Under the pieces are notes generated by a model that saw nothing but the letters and a program-made list of their open reading frames with translations, did not search any database and was not told where the DNA came from. From Paraburkholderia fungorum (GTDB taxonomy: Bacteria > Pseudomonadota > Gammaproteobacteria > Burkholderiales > Burkholderiaceae), in assembly GCF_900099835.1 (NCBI RefSeq), contig NZ_FNKP01000001.1:186001-250000 (forward strand): 64,000 nt of DNA, written 5' to 3'. How positions within the stretch are numbered: the first letter of the stretch is position 1; each line of letters begins with the position of its first letter. A program made the translations under genes and the position numbers. Positions 29,638 to 39,296 of this stretch are shown one piece after another.

Positions 29638-29743
29638 TGGGTTAGCCCGCGCCCGACATGGCGGCGCTGACTCATCACCGAACGATGCGTGCAGCAGGCA
29701 TGCGCCACCGGGTTCGACCCGGCGGCGCAGCGGACCGCGCACG

Positions 29744-30001
29744 TCAGTGCGAAACGGAAGGTGTTGGCGAAAACTGCGCGCAGGAGTCGTCGGGCGAGAC
29801 GAGCTGGTCGTGCAGACGACACAGCCGGCTATGCGCGACGCTCGCGCCGAATCCCGAACTGAATACTGTGAGGCCCGGAATGCTTTGCTCCAGTGAATGC
29901 CGATCGTCGGCGCGATACCGGCAGCTTGCGCACTGCGGCGCGCACGCCTGTTCGCGTGCGTCCGCAGTGACGGCGACGCGGACTGAACGTCCCGTTGTCA
30001 T
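29744..30001 (-). CDS. Small cysteine-rich protein coupled to YeiH-type gene
   Basis: An 85-residue protein whose ATG (30001-29999) overlaps the TGA of the upstream transporter gene by one base (TGATG), a sign of translational coupling. Six cysteines are seen: CAPQCASC near residues 20-27, then CRLHDQLVSPDDSCAQF near 61-77. The middle segment SIPGLTVFSSGFGASVA is hydrophobic but too short for a membrane helix. The cysteine pattern suggests metal binding or redox chemistry (inference). I do not recognise a named family. Confidence 0.6.
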   Translation of the reverse strand: MTTGRSVRVAVTADAREQACAPQCASCRYRADDRHSLEQSIPGLTVFSSGFGASVAHSRLCRLHDQLVSPDDSCAQFSPTPSVSH

Positions 30002-31419
30002 CAGCCCTGCCCCAAGCTATTCCAATACGATGCGAACACGTGCGCGGACAGCGCGTAGCCGATGGCGATATTGACCACCACACCAGCTGTGAACGCGAGG
30101 AACGGCTTGAGCCCGGTCGCCGTGAGCGAGCGCAAACGCGTGGTCAGGCCGATGCTCAGGAAGCAGAAAGTGAACGCCCACGTACGCAGCGCGGTAATCG
30201 GCGCAACGAATTCGGGCGTGACGACCTTGCGGTAGTCGGCCAGCGAATAGTGGCTCGCGATCCACGTCACCAAGGCCGACGCAATCACGAAGCCGATTAC
30301 GAATTTCGGAAAGCGCGCCCAGATTTCGCCCGCATTTGCTTTGGATTTGACGCCGCCATCCTGCGACTCCCAGCGCGTCGTCGCGACGATCGCCAGCACG
30401 AAGGCCCAGATGCCAATCCAGATATCGCGGCCGACCACTTTCATCAGCGTGAACGCTTGCAACGATGCTTCCGGCGAGCCGGCGATGGCGCCGCTCGCGT
30501 GCTTCGCGAAGTCGCCATAGGCTTGCGCGGCGGCGATGCCGGCGGCGTCCGCGAATTCGGACGTGCCGATCCATGCGCCCGCCACCGCCGTCGAAAGTCC
30601 CAGCGAGCGCGACGCGAACGGCAGCACGAAGATCATCACGATGGCCCACAGCACGACCAGCGTGATCGCGACCGATGCCTGCTCACGTTTTGCGCGCACC
30701 GCGCCCGCAATCGCAATCGCCGCCGACACCCCGCACACCGCGCCACCGACGCCAAGCACGGCAGCAAAACGTCGATCGAGTCCGAATGCCTTGGCGGCGA
30801 AGAAAATCACGAAGAAGGTCACGAGCGACACGATGCTCGCCTGCACGACCGCCACCGGACCCGCCCACACGAGTAACGTGAACGGCAGCGTCGCGCCGAG
30901 CAGCACGATGCCGACCTTGATATAAAACTCCACCCGCAAGCCCGCCGAAAACCATTCGGGCAACGTGAGAACGTTCGACACCAGCAAGCCGAGCGCGAGC
31001 GCCACCAGCGGCGGCTCCAGGTTGTACTTCGACGCGTTGACCCATGCGCCGACCGTAAAGATCAACGCCGACGCCACGAACAGAATCGCGAACGACGCGA
31101 GGAATGCGCCAACCCGCTGCTTGAGCGCCGCGAGGCTCACGCCGAACAGCAGCGCGAACACAACGAACAGCGCAATGTAGTTCGGCAGATGCCTGCCGAG
31201 ATCCTGCGCGGCCTGGCCGACGCTCGTCCATTTGGCCGGCGCAACCGAGAGCCACTTGATGCTGCTACCCGACGCGAACAGCGCCCACGCGACCACAATC
31301 ACCAGCAGGCCGACCCACACGGCCCACCAGTCTTCAGTCGAAAAAAGTCCGCCGCCGTGCGCGGTCTGCCGGTTCCTGGGCGCGGCGCCCGTCGGCAGGG
31401 TTTGATTGGTATCGCTCAT
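30001..31419 (-). CDS. YeiH-family putative sulfate exporter
   Basis: A 472-residue integral membrane protein of the YeiH (conserved hypothetical 698) family, annotated widely as putative sulfate exporters. About eleven hydrophobic helices are visible, beginning with WWAVWVGLLVIVVAWALF. The family segments GIVLLGATLPF, LGVGGAVCGVSAAIAIAGA and WIGTSEFADAAGIAAA are all present. ATG 31419. A small cysteine-rich gene overlaps its stop codon and is probably translated from the same mRNA. Export of sulfate or another oxyanion is family-level inference. No LysR-type regulator, a frequent neighbour of this family, is adjacent. Confidence 0.88.
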   Translation of the reverse strand: MSDTNQTLPTGAAPRNRQTAHGGGLFSTEDWWAVWVGLLVIVVAWALFASGSSIKWLSVAPAKWTSVGQAAQDLGRHLPNYIALFVVFALLFGVSLAALKQRVGAFLASFAILFVASALIFTVGAWVNASKYNLEPPLVALALGLLVSNVLTLPEWFSAGLRVEFYIKVGIVLLGATLPFTLLVWAGPVAVVQASIVSLVTFFVIFFAAKAFGLDRRFAAVLGVGGAVCGVSAAIAIAGAVRAKREQASVAITLVVLWAIVMIFVLPFASRSLGLSTAVAGAWIGTSEFADAAGIAAAQAYGDFAKHASGAIAGSPEASLQAFTLMKVVGRDIWIGIWAFVLAIVATTRWESQDGGVKSKANAGEIWARFPKFVIGFVIASALVTWIASHYSLADYRKVVTPEFVAPITALRTWAFTFCFLSIGLTTRLRSLTATGLKPFLAFTAGVVVNIAIGYALSAHVFASYWNSLGQG

Positions 31420-31589
31420 CGCAATGCCCCGAGGAAGTTAAGGTGCATCGGCGCGGGATTGTTGGATTTTTGCCTGAAATATGCGCCGATTCGGCGAAAT
31501 ATAGGCGAGCAGCGCGCTAAAGCGAAACGACCATTCGCTCTATGAATATGACTGGAAGGAGTAAGGCTGACGAAGGCTAACGGGCGGCG

Positions 31590-33839
31590 TCAGATGTCGA
31601 GCGGATCGACTTCGAGATTCCACCGCAGCACGCCCTTGACGCCGCGCAGCAGTGGCTGCCAGGCACGCAGCGTGGCCTGCAACGCGGCCCGCGACGCGCT
31701 CTCGATCAGCAGTTGCGCGCGATGCACGTGCATCACCTTGACGATGGTCAGCGGCACGGCGTCATAGACGGTGACGCGCTCGGCGGCCGGAATGCTGGTC
31801 AGCTCGGCGGCGGCTTGCTGCAGGAACGCAAGCGCGGCTTCGAGCGTGCGCCCCTCGGCCCGCAACAACGCCTGGTAGACGAACGGCGGCAGGTGCGCAT
31901 CGCGCCGCTCGGCCAGCGTGGAATTAGCAAAGCCGACGTAATCCTGCCGACCGAGCGCGTGATAAAGCGCGTGTCGCGGATAACGCGTTTGCACCAGCAC
32001 TTCGCCCGGCAGGCCGGAGCGGCCCGCGCGGCCGCTTACCTGCATCAATTGCGCGAAGAGACGCTCACTGGCGCGGAAGTCGTGGGAGAACAGCGCGGTA
32101 TCGGCGTTCAGCACGCCGACCAGCGACACGCGCTGGAAGTCGTGCCCCTTCGCGATCATTTGTGTACCAACGAGGATATCGACTTCGCCGGCATGGACAT
32201 CGGAAAACAGCGCTTGAGCACTGCCTTTGCGACGCGTGCTGTCGGCGTCGATACGCAGCACGCGGGCGCCCGGCACCGCGCTCGCCAGCGTTTCTTCGAC
32301 GCGTTGCGTGCCGCGCCCCATCGGCGCGATGTCGACGTTGCCGCACTCCGGGCAGGATCGCGGAATACGCGCTTCCCAGCCGCAATGGTGGCAGCGCAAC
32401 GCACGCTCGGGCTTATGCAGAACGACATAAGCCGTACAGCGCGGACATCCGGCGACCCAGCCACAGGAATCGCACGCGAGTTGCGGCGCGTAGCCACGAC
32501 GGTTCAGGAAGATGAGGCTTTGCTCGCCGCGCTCCAGCCGCAACTTCAGCGCGGCAATCAGTGGCCCCGACAAGCCCTCCACGGACGCCCGCCCGCGCCT
32601 TCGCTCCTCTTCGAGATCGATCAGCCTCACCGTCGGCAGCACGGCGTCGGCGACGGCGCGGCGCGACAGCGTGAGCCGCTTGTAGCGCCCCTGGTCGGCC
32701 TGCCACCAGCTTTCCAGCGACGGCGTCGCCGAGCCGAGCACCACCGGCAGCGCCAGTTGCTTGGCGCGATAGATCGCCAGATCGCGCGCCGAATAGCGCA
32801 GGCCTTCCTGCTGCTTGTACGCCGGATCGTGCTCTTCATCGACGACGATCACCGCGAGCTTCGGCAACGAGGCCAGCACCGCGAGCCGCGTACCCAGAAC
32901 GATGCGGGCGCGGCCGGTATGCGCGGCAAACCAGTTGCGGGCGCGCTCGCCCTCCGCGAGACCGCTGTGCAGCGTGACGATCGCCGTGGCGTCCAGCGCG
33001 GCGAAGCGCGCGCGGAAAGCCGCTTCGAACTGCGGCGTCAGATTGATTTCGGGCACGAGGACGAGCGCCTGCGCGTCCGGCTTCTTCGCCAGAATCTCGG
33101 CGAGCGCGCGCAGATAGACTTCGGTCTTGCCGCTGCCTGTCACCCCGTGCAGCAGAAATGGCGCGAAGCCGTCGGCGTCGCGAATTGCTTCGACGGCAGC
33201 GGCCTGCTCGCCGGTGAGCGTAGGGAGCGCGGGCGCTTCCGCTGAGTTCTGGCTGGAGGGCAAGCCGCCGACAGCCGCAGCTTCGATCACCTCCAGCGCG
33301 ACCCAACCTTCGTCCTGCCACGCGGCGAGGCTCGCCAGCGCTTTGGGATGGAGCGCGCGGGCGTCGGCGGCAAGCAGGAATTCCGATTCGGCCAACGCCT
33401 GCGCGAGCTTTTTCAGCGCACTTGCACGGGCTGGTAATGCATCAGGCAAGGCCGAGCGGCCTTCCGGCGTCAGGCTGTAACGCTCTTCCGGCGCGAACAG
33501 ACGCGACCAGCGCGAAGCGTCGCGCAAGGCTTGAGGCAACGCGGGCAGCGCTACTTCTCCAAGACCACGCTGGTAATAGTCCGCGGCGAATGCGGTCAAC
33601 TTCAACCATTCCATCGACACCGGCGGACACGCCGTACAGACGCTGCTCACCGACCGCAGACGGTCCGGCGGCACGTCACTGTGAGTGGTCACTTCGCACA
33701 CGAGCCCGACCACATGCCGTTTGCCGAACGGCACGCTGACCAGCATGCCGGGCGCGGCAAGTTCAGGCGTGTCGCACCGGTAGTCGAACAGGGTCGGCAG
33801 CGGATGGTCTAGCGCGACACGGACAAAGGCTTCGCTCAC
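31590..33839 (-). CDS. priA: Primosomal protein N' (replication restart helicase PriA)
   Basis: A 749-residue helicase that recognises stalled forks and reloads the replisome. The N-terminal 3'-end binding domain (VRVALDHPLPTLFDYR) is followed by Walker A LLHGVTGSGKTEVYL near residue 240 and the DEAH-type box VVVDEEHDPAYKQQ. The zinc region holds paired cysteines CDSCGWVAGCPRC and CHHCGW...CPECGN near 480-525. Helicase motifs VGTQMIAKGHDF and GRAGRSG follow. A GTG at 33839 is the likely start because the family sequence begins there; the frame is open to 33905, but upstream residues are Arg-rich. Minus strand, separated from hemE by a gene-free stretch. Confidence 0.95.
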   Translation of the reverse strand: MSEAFVRVALDHPLPTLFDYRCDTPELAAPGMLVSVPFGKRHVVGLVCEVTTHSDVPPDRLRSVSSVCTACPPVSMEWLKLTAFAADYYQRGLGEVALPALPQALRDASRWSRLFAPEERYSLTPEGRSALPDALPARASALKKLAQALAESEFLLAADARALHPKALASLAAWQDEGWVALEVIEAAAVGGLPSSQNSAEAPALPTLTGEQAAAVEAIRDADGFAPFLLHGVTGSGKTEVYLRALAEILAKKPDAQALVLVPEINLTPQFEAAFRARFAALDATAIVTLHSGLAEGERARNWFAAHTGRARIVLGTRLAVLASLPKLAVIVVDEEHDPAYKQQEGLRYSARDLAIYRAKQLALPVVLGSATPSLESWWQADQGRYKRLTLSRRAVADAVLPTVRLIDLEEERRRGRASVEGLSGPLIAALKLRLERGEQSLIFLNRRGYAPQLACDSCGWVAGCPRCTAYVVLHKPERALRCHHCGWEARIPRSCPECGNVDIAPMGRGTQRVEETLASAVPGARVLRIDADSTRRKGSAQALFSDVHAGEVDILVGTQMIAKGHDFQRVSLVGVLNADTALFSHDFRASERLFAQLMQVSGRAGRSGLPGEVLVQTRYPRHALYHALGRQDYVGFANSTLAERRDAHLPPFVYQALLRAEGRTLEAALAFLQQAAAELTSIPAAERVTVYDAVPLTIVKVMHVHRAQLLIESASRAALQATLRAWQPLLRGVKGVLRWNLEVDPLDI

Positions 33840-34314
33840 GCTGTCGTTATGGGAAATTGGGCGAACGCGGCGAGATGCCGCTGCGACTCTGACGCAAATA
33901 TGCACATTGAATAGGCGGCGACCCGGACGAAGTTAAAGTAACACTTCAATTTCGGCGCTAAGTTTTGGATTCCGCTGAACAATTGCAAACGTCCGCCAGC
34001 CTGTGGATAACTTTGTTGAGAACTTCGGTCAGAAGAGCCGGAAACCGCGCCGTGGCGGCCTTCTGTGGGATTCCGCACATTTCGCCCCACCGCCCTGAAA
34101 CCCTTGCCAGACAAGGCTTAGATCAAATGCGCCCCCACTGTGCAAGGGTCAGGACACGACGAAAGCTTCTACCGCGCCGCAGCGTGGGGAATGTGCATAA
34201 GTCAAGTCTTGACAACCGCGAGACCGCCATCTGACGGCCTCTTGAGCACAAATTTCCCCTTAGGCGGAGAGCCCACCTCGCTGCAACGCAGCAAAAGTGG
34301 TAACGATTACGGCA
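33840..34314. other. Gene-free stretch between priA and hemE, with one DnaA box
   Basis: About 475 bases with no convincing gene. It contains TGTGGATAA at 34002-34010, an exact match (reverse strand) to the DnaA box TTATCCACA. It presumably also carries the priA promoter. A single box is not an origin. Confidence 0.6.
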
Positions 34315-35415
34315 TCAGGCTGGTGCATGCGCACCGCTACGAATCGCGCGACTGTGGCGATGCACTTCATCGACAAGTTCGGCGACATTTTCTGGCGGCG
34401 TGAACTGCGAAATACCGTGACCGAGATTGAAAACGTGGCCCGGATGATTGCCGAAGCTGTCGAGCACCGCGCGCGCTTCCATGCGGATCGCGGCCGGCGG
34501 CGCAAACAGCACCGACGGATCGATATTGCCCTGGAGCGCGACCTTGCTGCCCACGCGCTCCCGCGCATTGCGCAGATTCACCGTCCAGTCGAGGCCGACG
34601 GCATCGACGCCGATGTCAGCAATCTCGTCCAGCCACAAGCCGCCGCCCTTCGTGAAGGTGATCACGGGCACTTTTTCGCCGTCGTGTTCGCGCTTCAACT
34701 GGCTGACCACCTGCTGGATGTAGTGCAGCGAAAAGCGTTGATAGATGCCGTCTGCGAGCGCCCCACCCCAGGTGTCGAAAATCATCACGGCTTGCGCGCC
34801 GGCTTCGATCTGCGCGTTCAGATACGCCGCGACCGAACGCGCGTTGATTTCGAGAATGCGATGCATCAGGTCGGGACGCGCGTAAAGCATCGACTTGACG
34901 GTGCGGTGGTCCGGCGAGCCGCCGCCTTCGACCATGTAGCACGCCAAAGTCCAAGGGCTGCCGGAGAAGCCGATTAGCGGCACCCGCTGACGGCCCTGCG
35001 CGTCGGTGAGCGCAGTGCGAATTTCGCGCACAGCGTCGGTGACGTAACGCAGCGTGGCGTCGATGTCGGGCACGGCGAGACGCGCAACGTCGTCTTCGGT
35101 ACGCACCGGGCGCGCAAATTTCGGCCCTTCACCCGTGACGAACTCCAGGCCGAGACCCATTGCATCGGGAACGGTCAGGATGTCGGAGAACAGAATCGCG
35201 GCGTCGAGCGGATACCGTTCGAGCGGTTGCAACGTGACTTCCGTTGCGAACGCAGGGTTCTTCGCCAGGCCCATGAAGCTGCCCGCGCGACCTCGCGTGG
35301 CGTTGTATTCCGGCAGATAGCGGCCAGCCTGGCGCATCAGCCAGATCGGCGTGTAGTCGGTCGGCTGGCGCAGCAGCGCGCGCAGGAAAGTGTCGTTCAG
35401 GAGTTTATGGGCCAC
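34315..35415 (-). CDS. hemE: Uroporphyrinogen decarboxylase
   Basis: A 366-residue enzyme that decarboxylates the four acetate side chains of uroporphyrinogen III to give coproporphyrinogen III in heme synthesis. Family signatures are [15 protein letters not shown] near residue 22, the substrate-cleft segment [16 protein letters not shown] near 72 and [16 protein letters not shown] near 150. [12 protein letters not shown] lies near the end. The start is a GTG at 35415. Length matches the bacterial family. Single gene, divergent from the pheC-like gene. Confidence 0.97.
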   Translation of the reverse strand: MAHKLLNDTFLRALLRQPTDYTPIWLMRQAGRYLPEYNATRGRAGSFMGLAKNPAFATEVTLQPLERYPLDAAILFSDILTVPDAMGLGLEFVTGEGPKFARPVRTEDDVARLAVPDIDATLRYVTDAVREIRTALTDAQGRQRVPLIGFSGSPWTLACYMVEGGGSPDHRTVKSMLYARPDLMHRILEINARSVAAYLNAQIEAGAQAVMIFDTWGGALADGIYQRFSLHYIQQVVSQLKREHDGEKVPVITFTKGGGLWLDEIADIGVDAVGLDWTVNLRNARERVGSKVALQGNIDPSVLFAPPAAIRMEARAVLDSFGNHPGHVFNLGHGISQFTPPENVAELVDEVHRHSRAIRSGAHAPA

Positions 35416-35644
35416 GTTGCGTACGACTCAGGGCAAAGGGGCATTTTACCGGACCCGGCTCCCGGCATTGCGCCTGATGCGGTCAATAACTGTTGCGCGA
35501 AGGGCATGCATCAGGCTTTCGAGCGATTTTGCCCTGCTGATCCGCCCTAACGACACCTGGCTGAATGGCCGATATTCAAGCGGGAAATGCCGGGCTATGA
35601 TCCTTCAGCCTTACCAGACAATTACAAACCCGCACGGAGACTCG

Positions 35645-36439
35645 ATGAACAGAACAGCCCTCGCATTGCTCGGCGCGCTTGCCGGCATTTTGATGCACGC
35701 AGGCGTGGCCAGCGCGCAAACTACCGCCGCCGCTGCGCCTTCACGGCTCGACGAAATCATCTCTCGCGGCACGCTGCGAGCCTGCACCACCGGCGACTAC
35801 AAACCGTACTCGTTCTATAAGGCGGATGGTCAATTCGAAGGCATCGACATCGACATGACCGAGTCGCTGGCGAAATCGCTTGGCGTCAAGGTCGAATACG
35901 TGAAAACGTCGTGGTCGAATCTGATGAACGATTTCGTCGCGAAGTGCGACATTGGCGTGGGCGGCGTATCGCCCACGCTGGAACGGCAGAAGCGCGCGTT
36001 CTTCACGCAGGCTTACATGATCGACGGCAAAACGCCGATTGTTCGATGCGACGACGTGAACAAATACCAGACGGTGGCGCAGATCGACCAACCCGCCACC
36101 CGCGTGATCGTTAATCCAGGCGGCACTAATGAGCGGTTCGCAAGGCAATATTTCCCGCACGCGACCCTGACGGTGTACCCGGACAACGTGACGATCTTCA
36201 AACAGATCCTCGCGGGCAAGGCGGACGTCATGGTGACGGATGCGTCGGAAACCCTGTTGCAGCAAAAATTGAATCCGGGCCTGTGTTCGGTGCACCCGGA
36301 CAAGCCGTTCCAGTACGGGGAGAAGGCGTGGCTGCTGCCGCGTGGCGACGTTGCATTCCAGCAATACGTCGACCAATGGCTGCATCTGGCACGGGCAACT
36401 GGCGAGTATCAGGCGATCTCGGATAAGTGGCTCAAATAG
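35645..36439 (+). CDS. pheC: Periplasmic cyclohexadienyl dehydratase-like protein (PheC type)
   Basis: A 264-residue exported protein with the solute-binding fold. The signal peptide ends at about GVASAQT. The sequence follows Pseudomonas PheC closely at LDEIISRGTLRACTTGDYKP, TSWSNLM, IVNPGGTNERFARQ and PDNVTIFKQI. The acidic residue used for catalysis by PheC (in TDAxE) is kept in VMVTDASETLLQQ, which argues for arogenate/prephenate dehydratase activity rather than transport. It ends AISDKWLK. No ABC permease genes are adjacent, which also fits an enzyme. ATG 35645 with CGGAGA upstream. The alternative is an amino acid binding protein of family 3. Confidence 0.8.
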   Translation: MNRTALALLGALAGILMHAGVASAQTTAAAAPSRLDEIISRGTLRACTTGDYKPYSFYKADGQFEGIDIDMTESLAKSLGVKVEYVKTSWSNLMNDFVAKCDIGVGGVSPTLERQKRAFFTQAYMIDGKTPIVRCDDVNKYQTVAQIDQPATRVIVNPGGTNERFARQYFPHATLTVYPDNVTIFKQILAGKADVMVTDASETLLQQKLNPGLCSVHPDKPFQYGEKAWLLPRGDVAFQQYVDQWLHLARATGEYQAISDKWLK

Positions 36440-36447
36440 CGGGAGGC

Positions 36448-36491
36448 GAAACCACCCGTCGCTATGCTTTTCGAAAGTTGCGGGTGGTTTC
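36448..36491 (+). terminator. Possible terminator of pheC-like gene
   Basis: GAAACCACCCG (36448-36458) and CGGGTGGTTTC (36481-36491) form an 11-base stem with a 22-base loop, starting 8 bases past the stop codon. The 3' arm ends in TTT without a longer T run. Confidence 0.55.
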
Positions 36492-36830
36492 CACGCCCGG
36501 AAGAATTTACTCGTGCGCCAAAATCATGTAACCGGACGCCCCGATATCAGACGAATGCAAAATCGTGCCAAAGAAATATCGCCCCTCCGTTCACTCCCTT
36601 TTTCGCACGCGATGATCGGTTAGGCAAATGTTGCCGCGCAGCACCGGTTTCTGCTTTAGGCGAAGATTTTTTGGAGGCCGTAAAAATGTGTGTAACGCGG
36701 GGCTTCATCCCAAAAAACGATGTACATGCAACCATTTCATGCGGAATCGACTGAACGAATTACGCCGCGATATGCACCGCGAATAGCATCAATCACGCGT
36801 ATGAAATTGCGGCGCAGTCATCGGTAAAAG

Positions 36831-36847
36831 TTACGTTTGAAACGTAA
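36831..36847. promoter_or_regulatory. Palindrome TTACGTT-TGA-AACGTAA
   Basis: A perfect 7-base inverted repeat with a 3-base centre in an A+T-rich patch of the gene-free stretch between the pheC-like and acyl-CoA ligase genes. It could be an operator for the RNA candidate about 120 bases downstream; no regulator gene is near. Confidence 0.4.
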
Positions 36848-36949
36848 AATTTTGGCAATAAGTCCCGGAGCGCCTTATCTGGCGGGCGTTACAACCTGAA
36901 ACACTTTGTTACCGCGTTCACAGATTAATTCGCCCACAATGCCTCAACG

Positions 36950-37154
36950 GTTTCAACACGGATGTGGCTGGGTGCGTGGTGTGAGCGGATACGATGCACT
37001 TGCCGGTCGGCGTATGCCGAAGCCCTGTGAAGGGGCATCCCTGCTGGGGCCGTAGTCGACGTAGGGTCGTCGTCTCAGTTGGTTCCAACTTTGGTCTCCT
37101 CGCGCTAACCCCGTAGCGTGTGGTTTTTAGCGGGCTCCAGGCCCGCTTTTTTTT
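36950..37154 (+). ncRNA. Candidate orphan structured RNA ending in a terminator
   Basis: About 200 bases with a chain of possible hairpins on the plus strand: TCGGC/GCCGA around 37007-37020, GCCC/GGGGC around 37022-37036, AGTTGG/CCAACT around 37077-37090, and a final rho-independent terminator at 37130-37154. No plausible reading frame runs through it. The next gene is convergent, so it cannot be the leader of a downstream plus-strand gene. The 5' end is a guess. I could not match it to tmRNA, SRP RNA, RNase P RNA or a riboswitch by eye; a 6S-like RNA cannot be excluded. Confidence 0.45.
37130..37154 (+). terminator. Strong terminator at the end of the RNA candidate
   Basis: GCGGGC, loop TCCAG, GCCCGC, then eight T. 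It lies 690 bases past the pheC-like stop codon and so probably belongs to an independent plus-strand transcript. Confidence 0.9.
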
Positions 37155-37335
37155 CGTCTGGTCAAACGTTTGCGCGTTGCGAAGTAGGTCTTTTCTGAGG
37201 GGTCCGCAAGCAGTCTTTAGGGCTTGTACGCGCGAATGTCGAGCAAGCTCCCCGGCATATTTCCCACACTTTTGACTGTGTCCATTCGCAGGATTGCGCG
37301 CCGATTTCTTCGCTTGCGCGTTGCCTCGCGTTCAA

Positions 37336-39066
37336 TCAGGCGGTCTTATCTTCCTTTAGCTTTAACTCGCTAATCATCCTTTCGCGCATGATGAATTTCT
37401 GCACTTTGCCCGTCACGGTCATCGGCAACTCGTCGACGAAACGGATGTACTTCGGCACCTTGTAGTGCGCGATCTGGCCTTGGCAAAATTGCTGGATCTC
37501 GTCGGCTGTCGCCTGCTCGCCTGAGCGCAGCACGACCCACGCGCAGACTTCCTCGCCGTACTTCGTGTCGGGCACGCCGAACACCTGCACGCTCTGAATC
37601 TTCGGATGGCGAAACAGAAACTCCTCAATTTCACGCGGATAAATGTTCTCCCCGCCGCGAATCAGCATGTCCTTCAGTCGGCCGACAATGTTGCAATACC
37701 CTTCAGCATCGAGCGTCGCGAGATCGCCGGTGTGCATCCAGCCATCGGTAATGCTTTCGCGCGTCTTCGCGTCGTCGCCCCAATAACCCTGCATCACCGA
37801 ATAGCCACGCGTGCACAGTTCGCCCGTCTCGCCGACCGGCACAATCTCGCCGAGCGGGTCGACGATCTTCACTTCCAGGTGCGGCTGGATTCGTCCAACG
37901 GTCGTCGTGCGCTTGTCGAGCGGGTCGGTGGTCGAACTCTGGAACGACACCGGGCTGGTTTCCGTCATCCCGTACGCGATGGTGATTTCGCTCAAATGCA
38001 TCTTCGAGACGACTTTCTTCATCGTTTCGATCGGGCAAGGCGAGCCGGCCATGATGCCGGTGCGCAAACGTGAGAAGTCGTAGCCGGCGAAATCTGGATG
38101 GTCAAGTTCCGCGATGAACATGGTCGGCACGCCATGCAACGCAGTGCATTTTTCCTCGGCAACCGCCGCCAGCGTCGCCGCCGGGTCGAATCCCTCCCCC
38201 GGAAACACCATGTTCGCGCCGACCGATACGCTCGCCAGCACCGCCAGGACCATCCCGAAACAGTGATACAGCGGGACGGGGATGCACAGGCCATCCTGTT
38301 CGGTCAGCCGCATGGCCATCGCGATGTAACGCGCGTTGTTGACCACGTTGCTGTGGGTCAGCGTCGCGCCCTTCGGGTTACCCGTGGTGCCGCTGGTGAA
38401 CTGGATATTGATCGGCTCGTGGCACGACAACGTGGAGCCGATCGCGTCGAGTTTGGACATATCGAGCGTGGCCCGTCCCTGCTCAATCACGTCGGAAAAA
38501 CTCAACATGCCGGGTGTTTCCGTGTCGCACATGCGGATTACATAGCGCAACTCGGGCAATCTCGCGGCATGGAGGTCGCCGGGCATCTGGGTAGCCAGTT
38601 CGGGAGCGAGTTCCTGCAGCATCTCGAGATACATCGAGGTCTTGAAACGCTCGGCCGCGATAATCGCCTTGCAGGCGACCTTGTTCAACGCGTATTCAAG
38701 CTCAGCCAACCGGTAAGCCGGATTGATGTTGACGAGTACGGCCCCGATTCGCGCAGTCGCGAACTGAGTCAGCAACCACTCCACCCGATTCGGCGACCAG
38801 ATTCCGACGCGATCGCCCTTTGCGATACCGAGCGCGAGAAGCCCGGACGCCAGCACGTCCACCTCATTGGCAAATTCTTTCCACGTCCAGCGAATGCGCT
38901 GCTCGCGAAATACCACGGCCGGCCGGTCAGGAAAGCGCTCGGCGGTATCACGCAGAAACTGCGCGACAGTTGCTTCGCTCAGCGGAATTTCAGTCGACCC
39001 GCGGACATACGAGAGGCCGTCTTTCGGTTCAATGAGTCCACCTTCGCCTGACATTTGCGTTGCCAT
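37336..39066 (-). CDS. AMP-binding acyl-CoA ligase (fatty-acyl-CoA synthetase type)
   Basis: A 576-residue adenylate-forming ligase that joins a carboxylic acid to CoA through an acyl-AMP intermediate. Motifs are the P-loop [18 protein letters not shown] near residue 205, [11 protein letters not shown] near 330, the hinge [20 protein letters not shown] near 445 and the catalytic lysine in [11 protein letters not shown] near 550. The pattern is that of medium/long-chain fatty acyl-CoA synthetases of the AcsF2 group. The natural acid is not known. CGGAGA precedes ATG 39066. Single gene, between the RNA candidate and the end of the ATP synthase operon. Confidence 0.9.
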   Translation of the reverse strand: MATQMSGEGGLIEPKDGLSYVRGSTEIPLSEATVAQFLRDTAERFPDRPAVVFREQRIRWTWKEFANEVDVLASGLLALGIAKGDRVGIWSPNRVEWLLTQFATARIGAVLVNINPAYRLAELEYALNKVACKAIIAAERFKTSMYLEMLQELAPELATQMPGDLHAARLPELRYVIRMCDTETPGMLSFSDVIEQGRATLDMSKLDAIGSTLSCHEPINIQFTSGTTGNPKGATLTHSNVVNNARYIAMAMRLTEQDGLCIPVPLYHCFGMVLAVLASVSVGANMVFPGEGFDPAATLAAVAEEKCTALHGVPTMFIAELDHPDFAGYDFSRLRTGIMAGSPCPIETMKKVVSKMHLSEITIAYGMTETSPVSFQSSTTDPLDKRTTTVGRIQPHLEVKIVDPLGEIVPVGETGELCTRGYSVMQGYWGDDAKTRESITDGWMHTGDLATLDAEGYCNIVGRLKDMLIRGGENIYPREIEEFLFRHPKIQSVQVFGVPDTKYGEEVCAWVVLRSGEQATADEIQQFCQGQIAHYKVPKYIRFVDELPMTVTGKVQKFIMRERMISELKLKEDKTA

Positions 39067-39250
39067 GGTGTTGTCTCCGTGAGCGGAAGCTCGCTCTATT
39101 GAAATGAATTTGAAATCGATTGTGCCACCGGCCCGCGTCGGTTCGGCATCAAGTCTTACCCGCAGCGCATCGCGTCGACGCTACGCCGCGCAGGCCCTTC
39201 ATCCCAGTCGTCGATTGGGCTGACCTTTCCGTAAACGTCAACCTTAGATC

Positions 39251-39277
39251 AAAAAAAAGCAGCCACGAAGGCTGCTC
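39251..39277 (-). terminator. Terminator of the atp operon
   Basis: On the minus strand AGCAGCC, loop TTCGT, GGCTGCT and eight T, about 20-45 bases past the atpC stop codon. Confidence 0.95.
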
Positions 39278-39296
39278 TTTCTCTGAAACGTATTGC

